In this document: positions 25,494 through 34,428 of the stretch, one piece after another
How the letters are laid out: the number at the start of each line of letters is the position of its first letter
Numbering within the stretch: the first letter of the stretch is position 1
From: UBA1952 sp965200035
Lineage (GTDB): Bacteria; Bacteroidota; Bacteroidia; Chitinophagales; Chitinophagaceae
Direction: 5' to 3'
Assembly: GCA_965200035.1 (NCBI GenBank)
Contig: OZ241334.1
Coordinates: forward strand, 62,001 to 126,000
Length of the DNA: 64,000 bases
The notes under the pieces: generated by a model
Told to the model about the DNA's origin: nothing
Seen by the model: the letters and a program-made list of their open reading frames with translations, nothing else
Databases searched by the model: none
Made by a program: the position numbers and the translations under genes

Positions 25494-25916
25494 ATGGCAA
25501 CTAACATTTCAACAATACTGATCAACGCGCCGGCTGACAAGGTCTGGGATGCGCTGACCAAACCTGAGCATATAAAAGAATGGCAGTTTGGCAGTGATCT
25601 CATTACTGACTGGATGCCCGGCAGCGACATCCGCTTCAGCACTGCGTGGGAAGATAAAGTGTTTGAACAATGGGGAAAAGTGCTGAAAGTACAGCTATCA
25701 GAAATGCTGAGCTATACCCTCTTTGCACCAAGACCGGATTTAGCGGATAAGCCCGAAAATTATTTTACAATGACTTACAGATTGAGCAGCGAAAACGCAC
25801 AAACAAAACTGGAGATCATTCAGGAAGACAACCGGCCGGGCGCAAAGCAGGAAGCACCGCAAGGAGAAGAAAATCCCGTCTTGCAATCATTGAAAAAACT
25901 GGCGGAGCAGCTTTAA
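25494..25916 (+). CDS. SRPBCC (AHSA1-like) domain protein
   Basis: This is a 140-residue single-domain protein of the START/Bet v1-like fold: INAPADKVWDALTKPEHIKEW at the N-terminus, then beta strands and a C-terminal helix (VLQSLKKLAEQL). Such proteins bind hydrophobic ligands or act as HSP90 co-chaperone-like modules. The ligand is unknown. It is the second gene after DUF6157. A distinct double-domain relative is encoded at 52649-53578. Confidence 0.85.
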   Translation: MATNISTILINAPADKVWDALTKPEHIKEWQFGSDLITDWMPGSDIRFSTAWEDKVFEQWGKVLKVQLSEMLSYTLFAPRPDLADKPENYFTMTYRLSSENAQTKLEIIQEDNRPGAKQEAPQGEENPVLQSLKKLAEQL

Positions 25917-25986
25917 TCGGCTTTCAAAAACTCATTGCAAAAAATAAATGGAACGAAGCATATAATACTTCGTCCCGTTTTGATCA

Positions 25987-26352
25987 TTATGCCGCATCCG
26001 GTATGAACTTCATTGAGATCGAATTCACACAATGGCGGGTATTTTTTTCCGTGAACCGCTCACCGGAAAATACATGGCCCAAATGACCGCTGCAATTAGC
26101 ACAAACGATTTCTACACGCCTTCCATCTGCATCCGGTACACGCTTTACTGCGCCGGGTATTTCATCATCGAAGCTCGGCCAGCCGCAGTGCGAATCGAAT
26201 TTATCTTTTGAATGATAAAGCGGCGCGTTGCAGCGGCGGCATATATAGGTGCCGCTGGCCTTATTATTCGTGTATTCGCCGGTAAACGGCATTTCCGTTC
26301 CTTTATTCAGGATGACGCGCTCTTCTTCCGGCGTCAGATCGTTGTATTGCAT
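25987..26352 (-). CDS. msrB: Peptide-methionine (R)-S-oxide reductase
   Basis: This 121-residue MsrB reduces methionine-R-sulphoxide in proteins. Zinc ligands occur as CRRC and CANC. CGWPSF and GHLGHVF are present, and the catalytic cysteine is in TRHCVNSISMKF. The length is that of a free-standing cytoplasmic MsrB with no signal peptide. It lies 57 bp after a small membrane protein gene on the same strand. Confidence 0.96.
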   Translation of the reverse strand: MQYNDLTPEEERVILNKGTEMPFTGEYTNNKASGTYICRRCNAPLYHSKDKFDSHCGWPSFDDEIPGAVKRVPDADGRRVEIVCANCSGHLGHVFSGERFTEKNTRHCVNSISMKFIPDAA

Positions 26353-26409
26353 GGTAAATATTGTTGTCTTAAAGACAATTTCTTAAAAAATTGAGCCATA
26401 ACAGCTCAT

Positions 26410-26715
26410 CTAGTAAGCTGATAATACGATCAGCACCCCAACAATCAGCATGACGATCATTCCTGCAAAGAACAGTCTATCTGCCCAAAGCTCCAGCTTC
26501 CGGTTATTTTCCCGCCGCATAGCGCTGTAGGCGAGCAGTGTAGAAGCTATGAATACGAAATTATCGATACTGAGCAATTCATCGGCATAGGTCTGCATAC
26601 TCACTTTCATTACCCGGAAAAGCGCGATAACGGTGATGCACACGCCCATCATCGTGGTAGAGCCGGTGAAGATATGGTTGGCGATCTGTTTGTTTTGTGA
26701 GCTGGAGTCTTTCAT
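26410..26715 (-). CDS. Small three-helix membrane protein, conserved unknown
   Basis: This 101-residue protein has hydrophobic segments around 22-36, 53-66 and 80-100, separated by charged loops (MRRENNRKLELWADR). GSTTMMGVCITVIALFRV looks conserved-family-like, but I can name no function. It sits 19 bp after the M23 gene and 57 bp before msrB on the same strand, so the three may form one transcript. Confidence 0.7.
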   Translation of the reverse strand: MKDSSSQNKQIANHIFTGSTTMMGVCITVIALFRVMKVSMQTYADELLSIDNFVFIASTLLAYSAMRRENNRKLELWADRLFFAGMIVMLIVGVLIVLSAY

Positions 26716-26734
26716 AAAAAGTACCTTAAAATTA

Positions 26735-27625
26735 CTACGGTACTATCTTAATCATTTCAAAAAGTCTGTACTCTTTTCCTTCAAACGTTACGATCATTGG
26801 TCTCTGCTGATACCAGGGCTGGCCTTCGCCGCTTTTTTCATGTACCTGAATGTGCAGGTGCGGCTCGATGCTCTTACCCGAATTGCCCGCCAAACCTAGT
26901 GGAGTGCCGGTCTTTACCGCGTCCCCGGCTTTTACAAATACGCAGTGCTCTTTCATGTGTCCGAGAAAAACAGTGTAATCCGCGCTTTCCACAACTACCC
27001 CATTCAGATTATGCACACCACGAACATGAATGGGAGGAATATTATCCGGGTTATCGTCAATCGCGCGCTGAACGATGCCATCGCAGGGACTGTAAATAGT
27101 ATCGGCAAAGATGAAATAATCATCCAGCTTTTTGGAGAAGATGTGCTTGCAGCGCTGTCCGGCGTCATTGAGCTTGATGATGTCCATCGCATAAATGCTG
27201 TGCGGCGAAGCACCATGAAAAAAGTTGGCAGGTAATCCTCTACCTCCCTGAAATACAAGGTAGCGGCCGTTTTTGAACGGAAAATGCAACGATGCCTTAG
27301 GTGGATTTGATTGCAGCCCTGTAAAAAACAGTAGGATCAATAATGTCATCAACACACTCAATGAAAGATTGATCCAGGGCTTAGGCCTGGCCGGATTTCC
27401 GGTTTTTCCCCGGCGAATAAAGGCATTGAACAAAGCGCAGAAAGCAACAAGGTCAAAAACATATTTAGTGTAAAAGGAGATAAAAATCCAAGCGCCATAC
27501 AGATGAATAAAAACAGCCAGCAATACACCAAGCAGTATGCGCGACCAATGCCACGGCCGCAACAAAAGCCCAACCGAAGCTGCGCCGATCAGGAGTGTAA
27601 TCAACAGAATACTATAAACGATCAT
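26735..27625 (-). CDS. Membrane-anchored M23 family (LytM-like) peptidase
   Basis: The protein has 296 residues. Three or four N-terminal hydrophobic segments (1-115) are followed by an extracytoplasmic M23 domain. Zinc ligands and catalytic residues are suggested by HSIYAMDI, GHMKEHCVFVKAGDAVKTG and PHLHIQVH near residue 262. The fold cleaves peptidoglycan cross-links or glycine-rich peptides, but the sequence does not say which. It heads the three-gene minus-strand run that ends with msrB. Confidence 0.88.
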   Translation of the reverse strand: MIVYSILLITLLIGAASVGLLLRPWHWSRILLGVLLAVFIHLYGAWIFISFYTKYVFDLVAFCALFNAFIRRGKTGNPARPKPWINLSLSVLMTLLILLFFTGLQSNPPKASLHFPFKNGRYLVFQGGRGLPANFFHGASPHSIYAMDIIKLNDAGQRCKHIFSKKLDDYFIFADTIYSPCDGIVQRAIDDNPDNIPPIHVRGVHNLNGVVVESADYTVFLGHMKEHCVFVKAGDAVKTGTPLGLAGNSGKSIEPHLHIQVHEKSGEGQPWYQQRPMIVTFEGKEYRLFEMIKIVP

Positions 27626-27666
27626 AACAAAAGGAAAGCTATAAAAATGAAACCACAGGCCACACG

Positions 27667-27695
27667 GGGTCGGGACGAGTAGCGGACCTGAACCG
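27667..27695 (-). repeat. GGTTCAGG...TCCCGACCC dispersed repeat, copy 3
   Basis: On the minus strand it begins CGGTTCAGGTCC and ends TCCCGACCC, matching copies at 1131 and 1199 at both ends with a different centre. It lies in the gap between the M23 gene and the PurF-like terminator. Confidence 0.6.
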
Positions 27696-27720
27696 CCACC
27701 GTTCCTTCCTTATAAGTAAA

Positions 27721-27751
27721 AAAGCGCCGGCATCAATGATGCCGGCGCTTT
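27721..27751 (-). terminator. Terminator of the PurF-like gene
   Basis: A 15-bp perfect palindrome rich in GC, AAAGCGCCGGCATCA/TGATGCCGGCGCTTT, is followed on the minus strand by a TTTTACTTAT tail. Confidence 0.88.
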
Positions 27752-27766
27752 AAACTAAGGAATGTG

Positions 27767-29614
27767 CTAGTAACCCCGGCCTTCCTTTTGCTCCATATAA
27801 TTCATAAAGGCGCGGTTGGCCACGCGGTTACCACCCTGCGTTGGATAATTGCCGGTAAAATACCAGTCGCCACGATTATCAGGACAGGCATTGTAAAGCC
27901 CTTTCAGACTTTGATAAATGATTTCCACCTCAGCAGTCACATCAGCCGGACGAAGCAATTGGGCAATCTTATCACTGACTTGCTCTGCAGTAAAAAGATC
28001 GTATACGCCCTGCACATAATTCCGTTCATACAGTCTGCCCCCATCTTCTGCGGCTTTACAGCTATTGTAAATCTCCTGAAGCCTGCTACCATGGCCGGTT
28101 TCATGCAAGAGCGCTACCGCTGCCTGGAAGGCAATAAAATCACCCATCCGGCTCATATCAATGCCATAACAATCGGGGTAGCGGATCTGCGGCGCAGACG
28201 ATACGATGATGATCTTTTTAGGTCCCAGGCGATTCAGCATCTTGATAATGCTTTCCTTCAGAGTGGTTCCACGCACAATGCTGTCATCAATCACCACAAC
28301 GCTGTCTATGCCCGGACGGATAGTGCCGTAGGTAATATCATACACGTGCTGCACCATTTCATTGCGGCTGGCATCTTCCGTAATAAAGGTGCGCATCTTT
28401 ACATCCTTGATAGCGAGTTTTTCAATGCGTACACGGCGGCTGATGATCTCAAGCAGCTCGTCATCCGTCATCGTATCGCGGCGGGTGCGGATGCGCTCCA
28501 GCTTGATCTCATTCAGATAAGCTTCGAGCCCTTTGATAAGCCCGTAAAAAGCCGTTTCTGCAGTATTGGGAATATAAGAAACGATGGTATTTTTCAGATC
28601 GTTGCCTATTGCTTTCAGCACCGTCTGGGCCAGATTGCGGCCAAGCTGCTTGCGCTCTTTGTAAATATCAGCGTCTGAGCCGCGGCTAAAATAAATGCGC
28701 TCAAAAGAACAAGCCGTTAAAGGCCTTTCCGGTAATATTTGTGGATTGGTAAATGTACCATCGCTTTTGACAATGATCGCATGACCGGGCTTCAGTTCCT
28801 GAACATCTTCCAGTGCCACATTAAAGGTCGTCATGATCGCAGGACGCTCAGAGGCGGCTACAACAAATTCATCATTCTGATAAAAGAACGCGGGACGTAT
28901 GCCATTGGCGTCGCGCAGCACGAATGAATCGCCGTTACCAATAAGACCGCTGCATACATAGCCGCCGTCGAAATGGGAGGCAGCCTGCTTAAGCACGCCT
29001 TCTACATTCAGATTATCAGGCGAAGCCTCATCTGCCTGGCGCAGATAATAATGTACGGTTTCGAGCATGGCGCCCAGATCGCTTTCACGCATCATGGTAG
29101 TCGGGTGCTCATCGAGCATGGCAAACAGCTCATCGGTATTCACCAGATTGAAATTGCCTGCCATCGCCAGATTACGCACCGGATTGATGTCGGATTTCAG
29201 AAATGGATGACAGAACTCTGCATTGTTCCGGCCTTGTGTGCCATAGCGGAGATGCCCCAGCAATATCTCGCCCATAAAGCGCAGGTAGCCCTTCAGCATA
29301 CCCGGATGGTTCTTGATATCCGGCACCATCTTTTCCATCTCACTCACTTCTTCGTTCAGGCTCTGAAAGATGCCTGCAATGGCTCCCGCACCGCTCTGCC
29401 GCTGGCGGTAGAGGTATTGGTGACCGGGTGTGATGTTGAGTTTCAGCGTTGCAATGCCTGCGCCATCCTGACCGCGGTTATGCTGCTTCTCCATGAGGAG
29501 GTAAAGCTTGTTGAGCCCGTAAAATGCAGTGCCGTATTTACGGTGGTAGTATGCGAGTGGTTTCAGTAAGCGGATGTAGGCAAGGCCGCATTCGTGGCGT
29601 ATCGCGTCGGACAT
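27767..29614 (-). CDS. PurF-like amidophosphoribosyltransferase, long Bacteroidota form
   Basis: The protein has 615 residues, some 100-140 longer than ordinary PurF. The N-terminal class II glutamine amidotransferase region starts MSDAIRHECGLAYIRL, with RGQDGAG and GHLRYGTQG motifs. The C-terminal phosphoribosyltransferase domain has the PRPP loop VVVIDDSIVRGTT. The presumed nucleophile is Cys9, so it needs propeptide removal to become N-terminal. If active it would make 5-phosphoribosylamine from PRPP and glutamine. The start at 29614 was chosen because the longer frame runs into an intergenic low-complexity repeat; a TACATTTG box lies at 29622-29629. A canonical PurF may exist elsewhere. 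Confidence 0.88.
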   Translation of the reverse strand: MSDAIRHECGLAYIRLLKPLAYYHRKYGTAFYGLNKLYLLMEKQHNRGQDGAGIATLKLNITPGHQYLYRQRQSGAGAIAGIFQSLNEEVSEMEKMVPDIKNHPGMLKGYLRFMGEILLGHLRYGTQGRNNAEFCHPFLKSDINPVRNLAMAGNFNLVNTDELFAMLDEHPTTMMRESDLGAMLETVHYYLRQADEASPDNLNVEGVLKQAASHFDGGYVCSGLIGNGDSFVLRDANGIRPAFFYQNDEFVVAASERPAIMTTFNVALEDVQELKPGHAIIVKSDGTFTNPQILPERPLTACSFERIYFSRGSDADIYKERKQLGRNLAQTVLKAIGNDLKNTIVSYIPNTAETAFYGLIKGLEAYLNEIKLERIRTRRDTMTDDELLEIISRRVRIEKLAIKDVKMRTFITEDASRNEMVQHVYDITYGTIRPGIDSVVVIDDSIVRGTTLKESIIKMLNRLGPKKIIIVSSAPQIRYPDCYGIDMSRMGDFIAFQAAVALLHETGHGSRLQEIYNSCKAAEDGGRLYERNYVQGVYDLFTAEQVSDKIAQLLRPADVTAEVEIIYQSLKGLYNACPDNRGDWYFTGNYPTQGGNRVANRAFMNYMEQKEGRGY

Positions 29615-29640
29615 GAGGACGCAAATGTACGTTGTTTCGA

Positions 29641-29765
29641 TTTGAAGATCTGAAGATTTGGTGATTTGAAGATCAGGCTTTTCTATCAAACTGTAATCCA
29701 CAGAATAAGAAAGGTTTTTGCAGCATCAATACCACAAACACCATTTTCAAATTCAAATTCCCAAA
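29641..29765. repeat. Inverted pair of GATTTGAA low-complexity runs
   Basis: The run at 29641-29676 (GATTTGAAGATCTGAAG type) is matched in inverted orientation by 29739-29765 (CATTTTCAAATTC... type). The pair fills the gap between the reductase and PurF-like genes. The architecture resembles the pairs at 12514 and 35697 but the sequence family is different. Confidence 0.5.
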
Positions 29766-30929
29766 TCAATAATCAATCGCACCTTCCACCACATCCAGCT
29801 TTTCTACGAAATGTAGTGAGCGCTCTATATAGACATCTACCGGCTCTGAATTTTCAATGTCCACATCTTCGAGCAAGCGTGTGTTATCGAAAATATGTCC
29901 CAGCTCCATGAAGTCAAGATAGGGGTCCAGTCCGGTGAAGAGCAGGCGTAGGGTGCTTTTTTCGTTGAAGGTGGTTTTCCAGTAATCGAGGTATTCCCTG
30001 TAGCCGTACAGCTCTGCGCCTTCATGCAGGCGGTTGCGCGTCCAGTGCTTTACCTGGCCGAGCATTACCTTTTGGATGAAACGGAATGGCGGCATCTCGC
30101 TGAAATAGGCCGAAAGCGTCTGTGATAATTTATAGACAGATGTAGCTGCTTTTTCACCGCACGAAATATGATATACGCTGTGCTTGCGTCTATCGGAGAA
30201 CAACAGGCCGATGATTGCTTTTGCCGCATAGTCCACCGGAATGATATCCAGCATGGATTGCTCATTGACCGGCAGCAGCCGCAGGTGATTCATGGTAGCC
30301 ATCGCCCAGAGAATGACCGGAGAGCGCGGCATGATCGGGCGGCTATCGCCCATGATGATGGATGGACGGGCAATCAGTATTTTATCTACAGGCAGGTGCT
30401 CGCGGATGAGCAGCTCACCTTTCATCTTGGTATAGGTGTATTTCACCACATGGCTTGCCGCCTCATTGGGCGATTCGTCTTCGTGGATCACGCGGTCCTT
30501 TACATCTTTACCACAAATGGTGGCGGTGCCTATATAGAGGAATGTTTTCAGTTGCGGAAGCTGCTTTGCCCAGAGCAATACTTTGGTTAGCCCGCCAATG
30601 TTGGCCATCTCTACCTGCGCATCGTTGAAGCGGCTGAAAGAAGTGTTGGCTGCGGAATGGATAATGGTTTCCGTATCGCTGATGGTGTTATTTCCCTGTA
30701 ATTGCTGCGTCAGGTTTTCATCAAAGAGATTGCCCAGCACAGGCACGACCTTCCGGGTATCAAAAAGATCATCGTGAATATCAAAAACTTTTTTCAGGCG
30801 CCCGGCCGCCTCTTCCATCGTCTTGGAACGGATGAGACAATAAATCTTCCCTACATCTTCGCGCTTCGAAAGATTGACCAATAACTCACCACCTACAAGT
30901 CCGGTCGCGCCTGTTAAAAATATATTCAT
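29766..30929 (-). CDS. Extended SDR / thioester reductase-like (NAD-binding 4) protein
   Basis: This 387-residue protein has an N-terminal Rossmann motif TGATGLVGGELL (residues 6-17), a HSAANTSFSRF segment and the catalytic pair in YTYTKMKGE. This layout is that of fatty acyl-CoA reductases and thioester reductase domains, which reduce thioesters with NADPH. The true substrate is unknown. It lies 24 bp downstream of the SMR transporter gene on the same strand and is probably cotranscribed with it. Confidence 0.83.
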   Translation of the reverse strand: MNIFLTGATGLVGGELLVNLSKREDVGKIYCLIRSKTMEEAAGRLKKVFDIHDDLFDTRKVVPVLGNLFDENLTQQLQGNNTISDTETIIHSAANTSFSRFNDAQVEMANIGGLTKVLLWAKQLPQLKTFLYIGTATICGKDVKDRVIHEDESPNEAASHVVKYTYTKMKGELLIREHLPVDKILIARPSIIMGDSRPIMPRSPVILWAMATMNHLRLLPVNEQSMLDIIPVDYAAKAIIGLLFSDRRKHSVYHISCGEKAATSVYKLSQTLSAYFSEMPPFRFIQKVMLGQVKHWTRNRLHEGAELYGYREYLDYWKTTFNEKSTLRLLFTGLDPYLDFMELGHIFDNTRLLEDVDIENSEPVDVYIERSLHFVEKLDVVEGAIDY

Positions 30930-30953
30930 TCGTTGTTTGTTGCTATGGGTTTT

Positions 30954-31274
30954 TCATTTGGGTTCCGCCATTTCCAGCCCGATGATACCCAGTATGATCA
31001 GCGCAATGGAAATGACCTTGATCCATGAAAAGTGTTCTTTAAAAAAGATAATACCGATAGTGGCAATCAATGCAGTACCGGCGCTGGCCCAGATCGCATA
31101 AGCAATACCTACCTCCATTTTCTCCAGCACAAATACCAGTACCGCCAGGCTGACCGCATAAAATACGAACACGAATATGGAAGGCCACAGCTTCGTAAAC
31201 CCATCGGCATATTTCATGCTGATGGTGCCCAACACTTCAAAGACGATTCCTATAGAAAGTATAAGCCACTTCAT
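30954..31274 (-). CDS. Small multidrug resistance (SMR) family transporter
   Basis: This 106-residue, four-helix protein has the hallmark glutamate in IVFEVLGTISMKYADGF (Glu13) and the GIAYAIWASAGTA segment. SMR dimers exchange protons for quaternary ammonium or guanidinium compounds. Subtype (EmrE-like, Gdx-like or SugE) cannot be set confidently. It precedes the thioester reductase-like gene by 24 bp. Confidence 0.93.
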   Translation of the reverse strand: MKWLILSIGIVFEVLGTISMKYADGFTKLWPSIFVFVFYAVSLAVLVFVLEKMEVGIAYAIWASAGTALIATIGIIFFKEHFSWIKVISIALIILGIIGLEMAEPK

Positions 31275-31398
31275 ACCAATCCCGCTTCGTACCGGGCTTC
31301 CCGGTATTATAAAAGGCTAAATATTAATTTAAGGAGCAAGATAATAATATTAGCAGGATTCCCGAAATGAGCACGGTATGTTTTTATTCCTGTAACAA

Positions 31399-33099
31399 TC
31401 AGTGTGATGGCTTCTTTTTATAAAAATTGAACTCGCCTTTATGGTCAAAAAGCATGTAGTGCGCCATCAGCGATCCAGGCAAAACCTCTTCCTGATAAAA
31501 AATGACGTATTGCTCATTTGATAAATGGCACCTGCTAACGGTACAACCTTTTTTGCGCATTATATAATAATACATGAAGTCGGCATCGGAAAGGCCAATG
31601 CTGCTGCCGGGCGGTATGATGCTTAGCGAAGCCTCCGTTTCCGTATAAAGACGGTTATTATCAGAGCCATAGAGGGAAAATTTTGCGGCTTCATCGAAGG
31701 AACAGATGTAATAGCCACAGGCTGAGGCCGCAATGCATACATAGATGGCTTTGCTCCGAAATGGCTTTATGAAATGACTGACTTCCTGCAGCAGCGCATA
31801 GATGACCAAAAAAATCATTGCCAGCGAAATGCTGAAATGCCCGATCAGGTTTCTGGAAAATGTGTCGCGCTTCATATAAAGCACCATGGCTATATACACG
31901 CCCCACAGCAGGCTGTAGAAAAGCCCGTAATAAAACCAGCGCTTACGAAACAAGAGCAATAATGGCGCAAAGAAAATCAGGTAATTCCGCCAGTTATTTT
32001 GGTACTGTGCGCCCCAGAAGCCGCAGTTGCAATTGTATTGAGAGGTATCGTAAAAGTGTTGAAGAAATTCAGGCATCGGCGTTGCGGCCGCTGTCACATA
32101 TTTATTCTGAGCGATGGTCGCAATTCCGGAAAAGCACAGCATAGGCAGGTAAAAGCACAGCACGATCACCATGCTTGCCGCCGTGTATTTCCAGAACCGC
32201 CAATCAATCTTTCGGTGCATGAACTGCAAAATGATGGCAAATACGAGCAGGCAAATTCCAATATAAAGAAAGGTTGGTATGACCATATAACCCACACTCA
32301 TGCCTAATGCATAAAGCATAAGATGTACAGTGCGCCTGCCTTTCAGAAAATAATTATAAAGAGCGATAAAAGAAACCCAGGAGGCCAGCATGCAGCATTC
32401 ATACCCCCGTCCCTGAGCCCCAAAACCCCATACCGGTACCTGCACTGCCAGCACCAATATTGTTATAAACGCTAAAAAGGGTTGGCTCATCTCCTGCCGA
32501 AGCCAATGGTAAACCCAGCAGATAAAGCTCAAGTAAATCAGCAGAGAGAGCAGCCTGCCGGAAAGAACTTTGTCCACACCAGCCGGAGAGAGCACGCTGT
32601 TGACCACGTTAAACAGCAGGTGATTGTTGGGCGACATGTAATAGCTCAGGCATTGAAACGGAGGTAATTCCGCACAATGCACGGCCGAAAAAATTTCGTC
32701 GGTACCGGGATTGAAATGATTGTTTGCATAAAGCCAAAGACCCATACCGGCAATCAGCAGTAATAAATAAGGAAGGCTTCTTTTTAATGTAATGCCGGAC
32801 AGATCAATGAAAATCTGCCTGCGGTCGCGCTTCCAGGCACGCAGCAAAAAGAACAGCAAAATGCTAACCGCGGGCAATGTGAGCATGCACCAGAGATTTC
32901 CTTTTCCTTTCGTTTCCGGAGTGAAAATCTGCTGCACAAAATTGGATCGCCGGTAAAAGCAATCGTTCAGTCTGAAAAACCAGTGCAGCAGCGATGCATG
33001 GCTATTTGTAAGATAAAATATCGCAAAGGCAATCGTTGCAAGAAGATACAGCGCAACAGGCAGGTACAGGTAGCGGCGCTTCAGCGTCATCCGGAGCAT
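31399..33099 (-). CDS. GT-C type (GT39-like) multi-pass membrane protein
   Basis: This 566-residue protein has about eleven hydrophobic segments. The first extracytoplasmic loop contains FNPGTDEIFSAVH, with the acidic pair expected of GT-C glycosyltransferases that use lipid-linked sugars. The loop YYMSPNNHLLFNVVN is also typical of that group. It may glycosylate lipids or proteins outside the cytoplasm; acceptor and donor are unknown. It begins 9 bp after the marC stop (alternative ATG at 33090) and is likely cotranscribed. Confidence 0.72.
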   Translation of the reverse strand: MLRMTLKRRYLYLPVALYLLATIAFAIFYLTNSHASLLHWFFRLNDCFYRRSNFVQQIFTPETKGKGNLWCMLTLPAVSILLFFLLRAWKRDRRQIFIDLSGITLKRSLPYLLLLIAGMGLWLYANNHFNPGTDEIFSAVHCAELPPFQCLSYYMSPNNHLLFNVVNSVLSPAGVDKVLSGRLLSLLIYLSFICWVYHWLRQEMSQPFLAFITILVLAVQVPVWGFGAQGRGYECCMLASWVSFIALYNYFLKGRRTVHLMLYALGMSVGYMVIPTFLYIGICLLVFAIILQFMHRKIDWRFWKYTAASMVIVLCFYLPMLCFSGIATIAQNKYVTAAATPMPEFLQHFYDTSQYNCNCGFWGAQYQNNWRNYLIFFAPLLLLFRKRWFYYGLFYSLLWGVYIAMVLYMKRDTFSRNLIGHFSISLAMIFLVIYALLQEVSHFIKPFRSKAIYVCIAASACGYYICSFDEAAKFSLYGSDNNRLYTETEASLSIIPPGSSIGLSDADFMYYYIMRKKGCTVSRCHLSNEQYVIFYQEEVLPGSLMAHYMLFDHKGEFNFYKKKPSH

Positions 33100-33108
33100 C
33101 AGCCGTAA

Positions 33109-33696
33109 TTAAAAGCCCAGATTATTACGGAAAATCTTCACGGCAATTGCCAGCAGGATCACCCCGAAAAATTTACGGACTACGGAGATACCAGCGGGTC
33201 CCAGCAGCTTTTCAATACGATTGATCGAACGAAGACAGAGAAAAACGATGATCAGATTGATGAGAATGCCGATCATGATATTATAAGGATGATAAGCAGC
33301 CTTCAGCGACATCACCGTTGTGAGCGTACCGGAGCCGGCAATGATCGGGAAAGCGATGGGTACAATATTACCGGCCTTTCCCCCACCCTCGCTGCGGAAC
33401 AGATCATGCCCGAGCACCATCTCCAGACCAAGTATAAAAATAACGATTGAGCCGGCAATGGCGAATGATTGTATATCCAGCCCCATGAAATGAAGCGCTT
33501 CCTCGCCCACCATGAAGAACAGAATCATCAGCGCGCCGGATACGAGTGTGGCTTGTCCTGCATGAATTTCGCCCATCTTGTTTTTCAGGGTAATGAGGAT
33601 CGGCATCGAGCCCAGAATATCAATCACGGCAAAGAGTGTGAACGTGACTGTCACGATCTGCTGCAGGGAAATCTGATCGAATCCGAAAAAATTCAT
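33109..33696 (-). CDS. MarC family integral membrane protein
   Basis: This 195-residue protein has six hydrophobic segments with MarC features: FAVIDILGSMPILITL near the N-terminus, FILGLEMVLGHD, and PIAFPIIAGSGTLTTVMSL. Function in the family is unsettled; despite the name it is not required for antibiotic resistance. The ATG at 33696 was chosen; the upstream frame crosses a TACTTTTG box (33701-33708) that may be its promoter. It heads a two-gene unit with the GT39-like gene. Confidence 0.9.
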   Translation of the reverse strand: MNFFGFDQISLQQIVTVTFTLFAVIDILGSMPILITLKNKMGEIHAGQATLVSGALMILFFMVGEEALHFMGLDIQSFAIAGSIVIFILGLEMVLGHDLFRSEGGGKAGNIVPIAFPIIAGSGTLTTVMSLKAAYHPYNIMIGILINLIIVFLCLRSINRIEKLLGPAGISVVRKFFGVILLAIAVKIFRNNLGF

Positions 33697-33761
33697 CCGG
33701 CAAAAGTACGCAGGCGATGTCATCATTTAATGAACCCCTTTTTATTATTGGTGCCAGATAT

Positions 33762-33769
33762 TACTTTTG
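33762..33769 (+). promoter_or_regulatory. TACTTTTG box before gmk
   Basis: The box matches TAnnTTTG and overlaps the leftmost possible TTG start of the gmk frame (33767). This excludes that start if the box is used and points to the TTG at 33791. No clear TTTG partner was found 19 bases upstream. Confidence 0.4.
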
Positions 33770-33790
33770 AGCGCTTATCTATCAGCTGCA

Positions 33791-34357
33791 TTGAACGGTA
33801 AAATTATCATCATCACTGCCCCGTCCGGCTCCGGCAAGACCACTTTGGTAAAACGCCTGCTACAGGCCTGTCCGGGACTTACGTTTTCCGTATCGGCATG
33901 TACGCGCAATCCGCGCGATGGCGAAGTAGATGGCCGTGATTATTATTTCATCGGTGCGGATGCTTTCCTGCACAAGATAGCCGAGGATGCGTTTATTGAA
34001 TGGGAAATGGTGTATGAAGGCAAATATTATGGTACGCTGAAGACTGAGCTGGAGCGCATCTGGAGCTTCGATCATTCTCCGCTGGTAGATATAGATGTGA
34101 AAGGCGCGCTGGCTATTCAGGAAAAATATCCGGATAATTCACTCACCATTTTCATACAGGCTCCCAGCATGGATGCCCTCCGCGACCGGCTGTTCAAGCG
34201 CGGTACGGAGACGCCGCATACCTTGGAAGAACGGGTCAGCAAAGCTTATTTTGAGCTGAGCTTCGCTCCACAGTTCGACCGCATTATTGTGAATGATGAT
34301 ATTGATGAAGCTGCGGCAGAACTGGTAACTATAGTGAAAGATTTTATTCAGCAATGA
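33791..34357 (+). CDS. gmk: Guanylate kinase (TTG start)
   Basis: This 188-residue kinase phosphorylates GMP to GDP with ATP. The P-loop is APSGSGKTT at about residues 9-17. The GMP-binding residues follow in SACTRNPRDGEVDGRDYYF, and the lid region is present (RLFKRGTET). There is no ATG at the expected position. A TTG at 33791 gives the standard N-terminus (Met-NGKIIIITAPSG...), so a TTG start is proposed; an upstream TTG at 33767 overlaps the promoter box. The end is a normal length for the family. Confidence 0.94.
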   Translation: MNGKIIIITAPSGSGKTTLVKRLLQACPGLTFSVSACTRNPRDGEVDGRDYYFIGADAFLHKIAEDAFIEWEMVYEGKYYGTLKTELERIWSFDHSPLVDIDVKGALAIQEKYPDNSLTIFIQAPSMDALRDRLFKRGTETPHTLEERVSKAYFELSFAPQFDRIIVNDDIDEAAAELVTIVKDFIQQ

Positions 34358-34428
34358 GCTGCATGGCCATTATCTTTCCGCGCTGCCTGTAGCATCCTAT
34401 TCCCTTTCGCCTTATTTTTGAAACTGCT

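Noticed and set aside
31275..31398. A gene or RNA between the SMR and GT39-like genes
   Set aside because: Only short frames and no conserved hairpin were seen.
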